This document shows positions 8,977 to 17,581 of a stretch of DNA of 64,000 bases, piece by piece; position 1 is the first letter of the stretch; every line of letters begins with the position of its first letter. The translations under genes were made by a program, and so were the position numbers. Origin of the DNA: Niveibacterium microcysteis (GTDB lineage: Bacteria > Pseudomonadota > Gammaproteobacteria > Burkholderiales > Rhodocyclaceae); the NCBI RefSeq assembly GCF_017161445.1, contig NZ_CP071060.1, positions 1,116,001 through 1,180,000 of the forward strand, in the 5' to 3' direction. The notes beneath the pieces are model-generated. The model saw only the letters and a program-made list of their open reading frames with translations. It had not been told where the DNA came from and searched no databases.

Positions 8977-11900
8977 CTATAGTGCCTCGGGTGGGGCGCC
9001 GGCTGCCTCGGGCAGGCTGGCGTAGTGGGCCTGTTTGCGTGTGTACATGCGCTGGTCTGCCACGCGCTGCAGCGCATCGGTCGGCGTTTCCTCGCTCGAG
9101 GCGTAGCCGATGCTGAAGCTGACCGGCAGCGTCAGCCGGCCCTGGGGGGTGTCGACGACGATGCGGGTCTGCCGTTGCCGCTCCTCCAGCCGGGCGACCA
9201 GATGTTCGCAGGCGTCGAGCGTCGCATCCTGCGCGAGGATCACGAACTCGTCGCCGCCGATGCGGCACACCATGTCGCTTTGCCGTAGCGCGCCGGCGAC
9301 CATTTCGACCACGGCGCAGATCAGTGCATCGCCGGCTTCGTGGCCGTAGAGGTCGTTGGTGGTCTTGAGCCCGTTGACGTCGATCGAGATCAGGCCGAAG
9401 TGCCGCTCCGGGCAGCGTTGCTGCGTGTAGCGCATCTGCAGCAGCGTCTGCTCGAAATAGCGGCGGTTGAAGGCGCCGGTCAGTGCGTCGGTCAGCGCGA
9501 TGCGTTCCAGCTCGTCCTGCAGCCGGCGGTTCGCGGCCACCGCGGAGAGCTGCCGGCCGTAGAGCTCGACCACCTCGCGTTCGTGCTGGTCGAGCGCAGC
9601 AGGCCAAGCGAGCATGCGACCCAGACCGATGCGGCGGGGGCCGATGAGCGGCAACGCGATCATGTCATGCGCCGTCAGCCAGTCCGCAGTCGGGAAGTGT
9701 TCGTCTCCTGCCCACGCGTCGGCAATGCCGGCGCCCGGTTCCGCGACCGATCCGCTGACAAACGCTTGTCGCGCCCCTGCGCCGCCCAGCAGCACTGCGA
9801 AGCCGCGGCCCGGATACAGCGCCGAGAGCTTGGCCAGGGAGCCGCCCACGCTGCTGGCGAGGTCTTCGTCCCCTTGCAGCTCGATACTGATTTCGAGCAG
9901 CGCGCGGAACACATCGCTATTGCGCTGGATGATCGCCAGCGTTTCCTGCAGTTCCTGCGTGCGGGCTTCGACTTTCTGCTCCAGCGACTGGTTCAGCAGG
10001 GCCAGCTCGTTCTTCACGCGGCCGTAGTGGATGTGGTACCGGCAGCGGGTCAGCAGCTCGACGCGCGAGATCGGCTTGATCAGGTAGTCGTTTGCGCCGA
10101 GCGCGAAGCCCTGGTGGATGTCCTGCGCTTGCTCCCGTGCCGTGAGGAAGAGGATGGAGGTGGCCGCGAAACGTGGGTTCTCGCGGATGCGGCGGCACAC
10201 CTCGAAGCCGGACATCTTCGGCATCATCACATCGAGCAGCAGCAGGTCGACCGGGCCGTGCGCCTCGAGCATTTCCAGGGCCTCAGCGCCGCTGCTGGCG
10301 CGGTGCAGGGTGTAGGGCTCGTTGTAGAAGTAGTTGGAGAGGATCTCCAGGTTGATCGGCTCGTCGTCCACGATCAGCACGCTGGCGTCGTGGCGCGGCA
10401 GTGAATCCGCCGACAGCGCGGGGGCGTCGGCGTCGTCGCCCGGTTCATCATCCGGGAGCGTGAAACCGGGTAGGCGGTGACGCAGCGTTGTCACATCCAC
10501 CGGAACTTCGCCTTCCGCCGCACGCAGGGTGAGCGTGAAGACGGTACCGCCTTCCGCGGGGCAGTCGACGGCCAGGGTGCCGCCGTGCAGTTCGACGAGC
10601 TGGCGCGAAATCGACAGGCCGAGACCGGTGCCGGCGTGGCGGCGTGTGAGCGACCCCTCGACCTGCACGAAGGGGTCGAAGATCAGATCGCGCTTTTCCG
10701 CTGGAATGCCGATGCCGGTATCGGCGACCGAGAGTCGCAATTCGCCCGCGGCTGCAGACGCGCGCACCGTGACCGTACCTTCGGGGGTGAACTTGATCGC
10801 GTTGCCAACGAGGTTGTGCAGTACCTGCTGCAGGCGGTATTCATCGGCCCACGCGGGCGGCAGATCGGCCGGCACCTCGTTGACGAGCTCCAGTCCGACG
10901 CGCTGGGCGGCGGCTTCATGCAGCGACAGCACGATGTCCACGAGGCTGGAGAGCTCAACCGGGCGCAGCTCCAGCGCGAGCGCGCGGTTCTTGATCTTGG
11001 AGAAGTCCAGGATGTCGTTGACCAGGGTTTCGAGCCGCTTGCCGCTTTGCTCGATCAGCCGCACGTTGCGGAACACCTTGGGCGAGAGGTCGCCCGCGGC
11101 GCCGTCGAGTAGCGAGGACGCAATGCCGATGATGCCGTGCAAGGGCGTGCGCAGTTCGTGCGAGGTGCTGGCGAGGAAGTCGTCCTTGAGCTTGTCGGCC
11201 TGCTGCAACTGTTCGTTGGTATTGCGCAGTTCGTCGAGCTGGCGCGAGATGCGCTGGCCCATTTCGCTGAGCGTGCTGTACACCCGGCGGAACTCGGCGA
11301 AACCCGAACTGGCTGGCGCCGCAGCGTAGCGACCTTCGGCGTAATCCCGCGCGAGGGTTTCAAGCTCGCGCAGCGGCCGCCCAAGTCTGCGGCCGAGGTA
11401 GGTTACGGCGAGGGCGAGCGTCCCCACCGCAACCACCAGCAGCAGACAGAGCAGCCACAGGGTTCGTCGCAGGTCCGCAAAGCGCACGCTGTTCGGCTCC
11501 GAAACGCTCACGATCAGGCGCGGCAACTCGCCGGCGGCCGAGCCGCCTTCGACCCTCGCTTGCGCCTGTTGCACATCGTCGCGCGCGCCCTGCGCCGGCG
11601 CATCGTCAAAATCAAGCGAGACCGACTGCGCGCGGGCGAGGTAGCGGTTCGCGGTCTCGCGTAGCGAGGCCAGCGGAATCACAGCCACCACCAAGCCTTC
11701 CATCGGCGTCTGTCGGCTGTAGCGTTGCAGGAACAGCGGGGTAACCAGCACCAGCAGGCGTGGGTCCGCCGCTTTGCCTTCGTTGCCGGCGACGCGCAGT
11801 AACTGGTTGGCGAGCCGTGCATCGCTGAGCTTGAGCCACAGGCCGTGTTCGCGGTAGCGCTGCGGATCGGGCATCGCGGCGCGGATGTAGGCGAGCAGTG

Positions 11901-12285
11901 GGCCGAGCTCGGCGATGCCGGCGGGTTCCGGCACCACGTCGATCAACTCGTAGTTCTTGTCGAGCAGGAAGTTGGCGGCAACTGCGGGTGACTCGCGGAT
12001 GAATTCGTCTGCGATGGCGGTCGCACGGGTGCCGAAAAAGGGGCTGCTGATCGACAGCGCGAGATCCTTGTCGTGCGCGGCTGCCAGGAAGCGCGATGCG
12101 GCGAAACTCAGTTCGTGGCGGATCTCGGTTGCCAGGCGTTCGGCGGTCAGCCGAAGCTCGGTCACCGCGCCGTCCCGAGTGCTGGCATACACATGCCAGA
12201 TGTACGGAATCGACACCGTGAGCACCGGCACCAGCGCCGCGGTGAGAATGAAGACCAGGATGGTCGAGCGGAAGCTGCGCAGCAT
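8977..12285 (-). CDS. hybrid sensor histidine kinase / response regulator / diguanylate cyclase
   Basis: 1102 residues in one chain. Order: TM1 about 7-29; large periplasmic Cache-like sensor about 30-272; TM2 about 273-295; HAMP about 296-350; HisKA with SHELRTPLHGI (phospho-acceptor His about 375); HATPase_c with N box HNLVGNAIKF (about 490) and GTGLGLSI; receiver domain about 632-745 with DVMMPKMSGF (phospho-acceptor Asp); a coiled coil and GAF-like region about 760-920; GGDEF domain about 925-1085. The cyclase site IGGDEFVI is intact and the inhibitory I-site RQSD stands exactly five residues before it, so the enzyme should make c-di-GMP under product inhibition. It follows a periplasmic binding-protein gene by 70 bp, suggesting that protein supplies the ligand signal. 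Confidence 0.95.
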   Translation of the reverse strand: MLRSFRSTILVFILTAALVPVLTVSIPYIWHVYASTRDGAVTELRLTAERLATEIRHELSFAASRFLAAAHDKDLALSISSPFFGTRATAIADEFIRESPAVAANFLLDKNYELIDVVPEPAGIAELGPLLAYIRAAMPDPQRYREHGLWLKLSDARLANQLLRVAGNEGKAADPRLLVLVTPLFLQRYSRQTPMEGLVVAVIPLASLRETANRYLARAQSVSLDFDDAPAQGARDDVQQAQARVEGGSAAGELPRLIVSVSEPNSVRFADLRRTLWLLCLLLVVAVGTLALAVTYLGRRLGRPLRELETLARDYAEGRYAAAPASSGFAEFRRVYSTLSEMGQRISRQLDELRNTNEQLQQADKLKDDFLASTSHELRTPLHGIIGIASSLLDGAAGDLSPKVFRNVRLIEQSGKRLETLVNDILDFSKIKNRALALELRPVELSSLVDIVLSLHEAAAQRVGLELVNEVPADLPPAWADEYRLQQVLHNLVGNAIKFTPEGTVTVRASAAAGELRLSVADTGIGIPAEKRDLIFDPFVQVEGSLTRRHAGTGLGLSISRQLVELHGGTLAVDCPAEGGTVFTLTLRAAEGEVPVDVTTLRHRLPGFTLPDDEPGDDADAPALSADSLPRHDASVLIVDDEPINLEILSNYFYNEPYTLHRASSGAEALEMLEAHGPVDLLLLDVMMPKMSGFEVCRRIRENPRFAATSILFLTAREQAQDIHQGFALGANDYLIKPISRVELLTRCRYHIHYGRVKNELALLNQSLEQKVEARTQELQETLAIIQRNSDVFRALLEISIELQGDEDLASSVGGSLAKLSALYPGRGFAVLLGGAGARQAFVSGSVAEPGAGIADAWAGDEHFPTADWLTAHDMIALPLIGPRRIGLGRMLAWPAALDQHEREVVELYGRQLSAVAANRRLQDELERIALTDALTGAFNRRYFEQTLLQMRYTQQRCPERHFGLISIDVNGLKTTNDLYGHEAGDALICAVVEMVAGALRQSDMVCRIGGDEFVILAQDATLDACEHLVARLEERQRQTRIVVDTPQGRLTLPVSFSIGYASSEETPTDALQRVADQRMYTRKQAHYASLPEAAGAPPEAL

Positions 12286-12355
12286 CGCGATCAGGTGTTG
12301 GGCCGGCCGGCGTGGGCCGGCATACGCTGTCGGGTATTCATGCGTCGCGCCGTGT

Positions 12356-13549
12356 TCAGTAGTCGGTGCGCCGCTGCGCGCGCTCGGCGTGCTGCTGCAT
12401 CAGTTTGGCGGCCTCGGTGGCGCTGACGCGCCCCTGGTACATGGCCGAGAAGCCCTTCGCCAGGCCTTCCCAGGCGAAGGCCATGCCGCGGTCGTTGGGC
12501 ATTGCGCGTGCAAGCTTGAGCTGGTTCAGCGAGGCTTTCAGGTTGTCGTCTGCCTTGGCCAGCACATCGCGGTACACCGTGGCGTTAACCGGCAGGTGGC
12601 GCGTTTCGTCGAACCAGCGGCGCTGAACTTCGGCGCTTTGCATGTAGCGCATGAACTTCAGCAGGGCGTCGCGCTTGGGCCCCTTCAGCGACAGCCCCGG
12701 AAACGCCAGCACATAGCCGGAGTACATCGGTACCAGGTTCTTGCCCGGCTCCACCTGGGGCAGGACGGTGACGCCCAGTTTGTCGCCCAGCGCATCCTGT
12801 AACTCGCGCATCGCCCAGTCGCCATTGATCGCATAGGCGAATTCGCCCGCCATGAAGCGGTCCAGCGCGCAGTCGGTGCGGCACTCCTTCAGGGTCAGCC
12901 CGCGGGTGACGAGGCCGAAATAGGTGTCCAGTGTCTTGGCCATCGCGGGCGTATCGAGCGTGATGCCGCCCTTGGCATCCACGGGCCAGCCGCCATAGGC
13001 GCCGTAGAACGGCACCATCCAGTACATCTCGCCGAAGTTGGTGCCGAGCGCTTTCACGCCCTTGGCTTGAAGGGCCGGCAGCTGCTGGGTCATTTCAGCG
13101 AGCGTGCGCGCCGGCTTGCTGACCAGCGAGCGGTTATAGAACAGCATCAGGTGGTTGCCCCAGAACATCGGTGCGCCGAGGTTGCGCCCTTCGAAGAGGC
13201 CAGACCCCGCCGCGTTGGGGACGAGATCGCTCGACTTGCCGACGGGGGGCACGTCCGAGTACTTGAGTTCCTTGTCGAGCGCGAGGAAGTCGGTTGGCAC
13301 CAGCACCACGTCCGGCAAATCACCGTCCGTCGCATGTCGCAACAACGAGCCGCGCAGATCCGCCTGGTTGAGCCAGTTGGTCTCGACCTTGATGCCGGAG
13401 GTCTTGGAGAAGTCCGCCGTGATCGCGGCCAGCAGCTCCGCGTTCTGCTGCGAATTCCAGAACACGAGCTTGGGCGCCGCATACAGGGGCACCACCGCCG
13501 CAAGCGCGAGCAGGCCGGCGAGGCCGCGGATCAGGGTACGAAGGTGCAT
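12356..13549 (-). CDS. ABC-type sugar/oligosaccharide periplasmic binding protein
   Basis: 397 residues. Signal peptide MHLRTLIRGLAGLLALAAVV, cleaved near YAA. The mature part has the fold signature of family 1 solute-binding proteins for sugars (KLVFWNSQQNAELLAAIT near the start, FMAGEFAYAINGDWAM about 225-240, and YSGYVLAFPG). One Cys pair (CRTDC) is present. No permease or ATPase gene is next to it; instead the downstream gene is a hybrid kinase with a large periplasmic domain. A sensing role, as for binding proteins that dock on receptor kinases, is therefore more likely than plain transport, though an unlinked permease cannot be excluded. Good RBS (GGAG, 6 nt). Confidence 0.9.
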   Translation of the reverse strand: MHLRTLIRGLAGLLALAAVVPLYAAPKLVFWNSQQNAELLAAITADFSKTSGIKVETNWLNQADLRGSLLRHATDGDLPDVVLVPTDFLALDKELKYSDVPPVGKSSDLVPNAAGSGLFEGRNLGAPMFWGNHLMLFYNRSLVSKPARTLAEMTQQLPALQAKGVKALGTNFGEMYWMVPFYGAYGGWPVDAKGGITLDTPAMAKTLDTYFGLVTRGLTLKECRTDCALDRFMAGEFAYAINGDWAMRELQDALGDKLGVTVLPQVEPGKNLVPMYSGYVLAFPGLSLKGPKRDALLKFMRYMQSAEVQRRWFDETRHLPVNATVYRDVLAKADDNLKASLNQLKLARAMPNDRGMAFAWEGLAKGFSAMYQGRVSATEAAKLMQQHAERAQRRTDY

Positions 13550-13940
13550 CGGTTTCTCCAGAGATGTCGCCAGCCCGAATGGTGCGAAGGCTCTTTGGCC
13601 TTCGTTCTATTGACGCTATCCCCGGTATACGACCGCCTTTGCTGAAACTTCAGCCCGCAAGGGGGCGGCTTGCTCGGCGTCAAATGCTGAACCCGAGTCC
13701 ACTCGGTCGTGGGCGCCGCGCCGAGGGCCATGCCTGGTGTGCGCCAGCGTACCGACCCCGCGGGCGATCTCCGTCACCCTGACGTCGTGAGCTTTGGCGC
13801 GCATAGCGCGACGAGGCCCCGGTTTTCTGTCGGCACGGCCTGGGCGTTGAACACCACGTTCGTAGTCGTCGGCGCACAGAAGGATCTTTCCCGCAGTGAG
13901 CGCGCCGTGCACTCAAGACCACGAATGGATCGAGGAAACA
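13550..13940. other. non-coding stretch between binding-protein gene and DUF4398 lipoprotein gene
   Basis: 391 bases between divergent genes. It holds a small perfect inverted repeat GAAGGC-TCTTTG-GCCTTC near 13584-13601 and presumably both promoters, but I could not fix any -35/-10 pair. Short frames on either strand do not look conserved (see rejected items). Confidence 0.5.
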
Positions 13941-14360
13941 ATGAAACTCCCGAGCAACTACAGCGTTTGGCGCCGTACCCGCGCGAGCGGCCGGCCCGCA
14001 ATCATGCTGGGCATTTTGATCTTCGCGGCAGCCTGCGCGAGCGTGCCAGCCCCGACAGAGCAGGTGGCTGTGTCCAGTGCGGCGGTTGCACGTGCCGCAA
14101 GCGCAGGCGGTGGCGAGGCGGCACCGGCAGAGATGCAGACCGCGCGCGACAAGCTGGACCGCGCGAAGCTCGCGATGGCCGCCGAGGACTTTGACGTGGC
14201 GCGTCGGCTGGCACAGCAAGCCCAGGTGGATGCACAGCTCGCTGAAGCCAAGGCCCGTACCGGCAAAGCCCGCAACGCCTCGCAGGAGGTGAGTACCGAC
14301 GCCAAGGTGCTGCGCGAAGAGCTTGACCGCAAAGCCCAGTCGCCCACAGACAAGGAATGA
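13941..14360 (+). CDS. DUF4398-type lipoprotein
   Basis: 139 residues. A long basic n-region precedes the hydrophobic segment IMLGILIFAAAC, which gives a lipobox (Cys about 32). The mature part is an alpha-helical, Ala-rich stretch with the DUF4398 pattern (TARDKLDRAKLAMAAEDFDV, then QQAQVDAQLAEAKAR). DUF4398 proteins are periplasm-facing lipoproteins usually encoded beside OmpA-like proteins, as here: the next gene starts within 2 bp of this stop. Start set at ATG 13941 (GAGG, 5 nt upstream); the frame is open to 13896. Confidence 0.88.
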   Translation: MKLPSNYSVWRRTRASGRPAIMLGILIFAAACASVPAPTEQVAVSSAAVARAASAGGGEAAPAEMQTARDKLDRAKLAMAAEDFDVARRLAQQAQVDAQLAEAKARTGKARNASQEVSTDAKVLREELDRKAQSPTDKE

Positions 14361-14362
14361 CC

Positions 14363-15232
14363 ATGACCCAAAATCGAAGCTTTGCGATGACGCTCATCGC
14401 CGCCGCCGTGCTGGCTGCCTGCAGCACAGCCCCCATGAACAACGCCATGCTGGATCAGGCGCGCTCGGACTACCGCAGCGCCCAGGACGACCCGCAGACG
14501 CGTGACCTCGCCGGTGGCGAACTCAAGTTGGCAGGCGATGCCGTCACCACCGCCGACGCAGCGTTGCAGCGCGGCGAGCAGACCGTTGAAGTCGACCATC
14601 TGGCCTACGTCGCCCGGCAGCGCGTCGCGATTGCAAACGAAACCGCGAAGCAGAAGGCGGCTGAGCTGGCGGTGAGCAACGCCGGCGCCGCGCGCGACAA
14701 GGCGCGGCTCGATGCGCGCACGAATGAGGCGGACGCGGCCGGGCTCAAGACAGCGCAAGCCCAGCGCGACACCGCCTCGGCCAAACGCGACGCCAGCGAC
14801 GCTCAAGCCCACGCAACGGCGCTCGAAGCCCAGCTCGCTGACCTCAACGCCAAGCAGACCGAGCGTGGCATGGTGATCAGCATCGGTGATGTGTTGTTCG
14901 ACACCGACCGGGCCGAACTGCGCTCCGGCGCCGCACGCAACGTCGACAAGCTGGTCGCGTTCATGAAGCAATACCCTCAGCGCAGGGCCATGATCGAAGG
15001 CTTCACCGACAACACCGGCAGCGACAGCCACAACCTGTCGCTTTCTGGGCGGCGTGCGGATGCGGTGCGTACCGCCATGGTCGACATGGGAGTGGGCGGT
15101 GAGCGCCTGACGACCCACGGCTACGGCGAAGCCTTCCCGGTGGCTGGAAACGACAGTGCTGGCGGTCGGCAGGCCAATCGCCGCGTAGAGATCGTGCTGT
15201 CTGACGAAGTGGGCAACATCACCCCGCGCTGA
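14363..15232 (+). CDS. OmpA family lipoprotein with DUF4398-like helical region
   Basis: 289 residues. Lipobox LAAC near residue 20, then a long alpha-helical Ala/Lys/Glu-rich stretch (about 35-165) like that of the preceding protein, then an OmpA peptidoglycan-binding domain (about 170-280). The diaminopimelate-contacting region is intact: IEGFTDNTGS, then NLSLSGRRADAV. It should tether the outer membrane to the cell wall. Two in-frame ATGs lie close together (14357 and 14363). The first overlaps the upstream stop as ATGA; the second is better spaced from AAGGA, so it is used here. Translationally coupled to the DUF4398 lipoprotein. Confidence 0.92.
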   Translation: MTQNRSFAMTLIAAAVLAACSTAPMNNAMLDQARSDYRSAQDDPQTRDLAGGELKLAGDAVTTADAALQRGEQTVEVDHLAYVARQRVAIANETAKQKAAELAVSNAGAARDKARLDARTNEADAAGLKTAQAQRDTASAKRDASDAQAHATALEAQLADLNAKQTERGMVISIGDVLFDTDRAELRSGAARNVDKLVAFMKQYPQRRAMIEGFTDNTGSDSHNLSLSGRRADAVRTAMVDMGVGGERLTTHGYGEAFPVAGNDSAGGRQANRRVEIVLSDEVGNITPR

Positions 15233-15294
15233 AGTCGCGCAGTAACGCGGCCGTTTTCATTCTGCGACGGTCGTCGCCGCAGATCGGCCGCCGG

Positions 15295-16080
15295 CTAGGG
15301 CGAGCGCACCAGGATGTAGCCGCGGTTCTCGACCAGATCGAAGGTGCGCATCCCGCGGATCAGTGTTGCCAGCGGCATCCATACCCAGCCCGCGCTGTCC
15401 GGGTTCACATCCATCAGTAGCACTGAGTCCGATTCGGCGTCGTAGGCGCCAAGCGGCGAAATGTGTGCACCACCTTTCTGGCCGACGGCGTCGCGGCGAT
15501 AGTTGACGATCACGTAGTCGCTGGAACGCTCAAGGTTCTCGGACAGGTCGTGCCGGATCTGCGCGTCGCTGACTGAGTCGGTCGCCACCACGAGGCGGGT
15601 GCTCACCCCATGGCCACGCAGCAAGGCATCGAGTTGCCGCAGTTGGTAGCCCCCATCCTGGACCGTCTTGCCACCAAGCGTGATGGGCTCGCCGAGCACC
15701 TGGGCGCGAGTCTTGGGGCCCTGTTCGATGACGCTTTCCTGCGTGAAGCGTGGCACCGTCAGATCGAACCCCGCGGGCAGGTGTTTCTCGTCCTCCGGAC
15801 GCAATCGGCTTCGATCGTGTGGCGCATCCCCGCGCCCGGCATGGATCGCGTTCAGCACGATCGCTGCCGTTGTCGGCCCGCAGAAGGCCCTGTTCGATTG
15901 CGGTTCGAACTGGTTTGCCAGGGCAGGGAAGTCCGCGGTGCCGCTTGCATGGGCCAGGCGCGCCATGCCGGCCGAGCTGTTGAACGGCAGCAGCGCGGGC
16001 GTGGCAGGGTCGTCCGCCATCGCCGGCGCAATGAGCGCCAGGCTGACGAGGGCGGCGAGGCCAAAACGGCAAAGCGGCAT
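15295..16080 (-). CDS. exported phytochelatin synthase-like cysteine peptidase
   Basis: 261 residues. A signal peptide (ending PAMA) is followed by a single papain-like phytochelatin synthase domain. The catalytic triad is visible: Cys67 in RAFCGPTTAA, His206 in GGAHISPLG, and Asp224 in LLMDVNPD. Bacterial PCS-like proteins of this size hydrolyse glutathione (gamma-Glu-Cys release) and make little phytochelatin; that is family knowledge, not shown here. The signal peptide places the reaction in the periplasm. Of the two near ATGs, 16080 is chosen because GGGAG sits 7 nt before it, but abuts the one at 16086. Divergent from the HiPIP gene, 96 bp apart. Confidence 0.9.
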   Translation of the reverse strand: MPLCRFGLAALVSLALIAPAMADDPATPALLPFNSSAGMARLAHASGTADFPALANQFEPQSNRAFCGPTTAAIVLNAIHAGRGDAPHDRSRLRPEDEKHLPAGFDLTVPRFTQESVIEQGPKTRAQVLGEPITLGGKTVQDGGYQLRQLDALLRGHGVSTRLVVATDSVSDAQIRHDLSENLERSSDYVIVNYRRDAVGQKGGAHISPLGAYDAESDSVLLMDVNPDSAGWVWMPLATLIRGMRTFDLVENRGYILVRSP

Positions 16081-16176
16081 GTCCATCTCCCAAGTTTCGG
16101 ATGACTATAGTGGAAAGGCGGGCCGCCACGCTGCGGCGGCGCAGACAAGAACATCCAACCCAGACAGAGGCCCGAG

Positions 16177-16458
16177 ATGACAGCTCCGTTGACCCGCCGC
16201 CGCATGCTCAAGCTATCCGGCGCTGCCGTGCTGAGTGTTCCCCTCGTTTTCTTTGCGCGTTCGGCCCCTGCCAGCACCAATGCCGCGCAGCGTGCCGCGT
16301 TGAAGTACCAGCCGACGCCAAACGGCATCTCACAATGTGCGAACTGTCTTGAGTTCCTGCCCGGCGCGTCTGACACCGCACCCGGTGGATGCAAGCTGAT
16401 GCCGGGCGATGACGAGATCTCGCCCTCCGGCTACTGCACAGCCTGGAACACGATGTAG
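16177..16458 (+). CDS. high-potential iron-sulfur protein (HiPIP)
   Basis: 93 residues. A Tat signal (TRRRMLKLSGAAVL, residues 6-19) directs the folded, cofactor-loaded protein to the periplasm. Four Cys at 54, 57, 72 and 87 in the pattern CxxC-x14-C-x14-C bind one [4Fe-4S] cluster, which shuttles electrons at high redox potential between membrane complexes and terminal acceptors. Length and spacing are typical of the family. RBS AGAGG at 6 nt. No partner cytochrome or reductase is adjacent. Confidence 0.93.
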   Translation: MTAPLTRRRMLKLSGAAVLSVPLVFFARSAPASTNAAQRAALKYQPTPNGISQCANCLEFLPGASDTAPGGCKLMPGDDEISPSGYCTAWNTM

Positions 16459-16601
16459 GCGTGTGTCCCCACTGCGCGACGCGCAGGGTTGGGTGATGAG
16501 CGTGGCCGCCGGGATTACCGGCGCGGTTTGCGCTGACTCAGTGGGCGGTACGAGCTGTCGCGCTAGAGTTCGCATTCCTCCCTCGCCGCTACTTGCTGAA
16601 C

Positions 16602-17207
16602 ATGATTACCTCGCCTGCCGCCCTGTCCGCGCCTTTCGCTCAGTTGGTCGAACGCATCCATCGCGAAGCCACCGTTGTCGACAACCAGATCATCAAGATC
16701 GACCACTTTCTCAATCACCGCATCGAGCCCGCATTCATGACCGCGATGGGGCAGGAGATTGCGCGGCGTCTGGCGACCTACAAGCCGGATATCGTGCTGA
16801 CGGCGGAAGCAAGCGGCATCGCGCCCGGGCTGGTTGCTGCAATCGCGCTCGATGTGCCGATGGTCTACGCGAAGAAATACGCGCCCATGATCGAGCCGCC
16901 CGCGTATTCGCGCATCGTGCCGTCGCCGACCAAGGGCGGTGAAACGCGCCTCGTGATTGGCAAGCGCTATCTGTGGGAAGGCGCGCGCGTCGTCATCGTC
17001 GACGACATTCTCTCCAACGGACGGACCAGCCAGGCGTTGATTGAAATGGTCCGCGAGGCCGGCGCCGAAGTCTTTGCCGCCGCCTTCATCATGGAAAAGC
17101 GCTTCAAGAACGGGCGCGACATCATCGAAGCGATGGATGTACCGGTGGCAACGCTGGCACAGGTTGTCGGCATCGAAGCCGGCAAGGTGGTGATGGCGGG
17201 CGCCTGA
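16602..17207 (+). CDS. xpt: xanthine phosphoribosyltransferase
   Basis: 201 residues. Converts xanthine plus PRPP to XMP in cytosolic purine salvage. The PRPP-binding loop VVIVDDILSNGRTS is near residues 130-143, and the N-terminal hood (DNQIIKIDHFLNHRIEP) and the salvage-enzyme phrase LTAEASGIAPG match Xpt. The frame is open to a TTG at 16593, but the ATG at 16602 is preferred; neither has a convincing Shine-Dalgarno site. No purine riboswitch was seen in the short upstream region. Convergent with the next small gene; an imperfect hairpin separates them. Confidence 0.92.
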   Translation: MITSPAALSAPFAQLVERIHREATVVDNQIIKIDHFLNHRIEPAFMTAMGQEIARRLATYKPDIVLTAEASGIAPGLVAAIALDVPMVYAKKYAPMIEPPAYSRIVPSPTKGGETRLVIGKRYLWEGARVVIVDDILSNGRTSQALIEMVREAGAEVFAAAFIMEKRFKNGRDIIEAMDVPVATLAQVVGIEAGKVVMAGA

Positions 17208-17208
17208 G

Positions 17209-17242
17209 CACTGGCCAGCCCGCTTCCGCGATGCCGCCAGTG
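17209..17242. terminator. weak hairpin between convergent genes
   Basis: CACTGGC (17209-17215) and GCCAGTG (17236-17242) can pair across a 20-nt loop just after the xpt stop. There is no T-tract, so an intrinsic terminator is only a possibility. Confidence 0.25.
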
Positions 17243-17252
17243 GTAACGGGTT

Positions 17253-17456
17253 TCAGGTGCGCAGTCGTGAGCTGATGAACAACGCCAGCCCCAGCCCGGT
17301 CACGACATCCTTGCCGTAGGGGATGTGCTCGAACGACACCAGCGTGACGATGAAGAGCGGGATCGTCGCGAGGAACACATGCGGATAGCGCAAGCCTTCG
17401 CAGTAGGTGCGCAGCTTCTGCGGCAGATATTTGGCAATGGCGGGCGAAAGAGACAT
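17253..17456 (-). CDS. small membrane protein (DUF6116-like)
   Basis: 67 residues. An amphipathic N-terminus (SPAIAKYLPQKLRTYCEGLR) is followed by two hydrophobic segments (about 28-43 and 50-62) split by FEHIPYGKDV, consistent with a two-helix inner-membrane protein. It resembles the short DUF6116-type proteins of proteobacteria; function unknown. The ATG at 17456 is chosen because the upstream extension (to 17513) is Arg/Pro-rich and unlike a conserved protein; no clear RBS is visible. Confidence 0.6.
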   Translation of the reverse strand: MSLSPAIAKYLPQKLRTYCEGLRYPHVFLATIPLFIVTLVSFEHIPYGKDVVTGLGLALFISSRLRT

Positions 17457-17581
17457 GGCGGGGGCTCGAAGCGGGTTTGCGTGATCCGTGTGCCGCGGCG
17501 GGCTGCGACGCACTGGCTAGTCGGCCAGATTGTAGCGTGGGCACCGTTCGAACCCGTCGGCTGACCGGTGCGACGGCGGAT

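Noticed and set aside
13616..13912. Minus-strand frame with KILLCADDY, like the start of a ChbG/YdjC deacetylase
   Set aside because: Only this short phrase matches; the following residues do not continue the family in any frame, so it is taken as chance.
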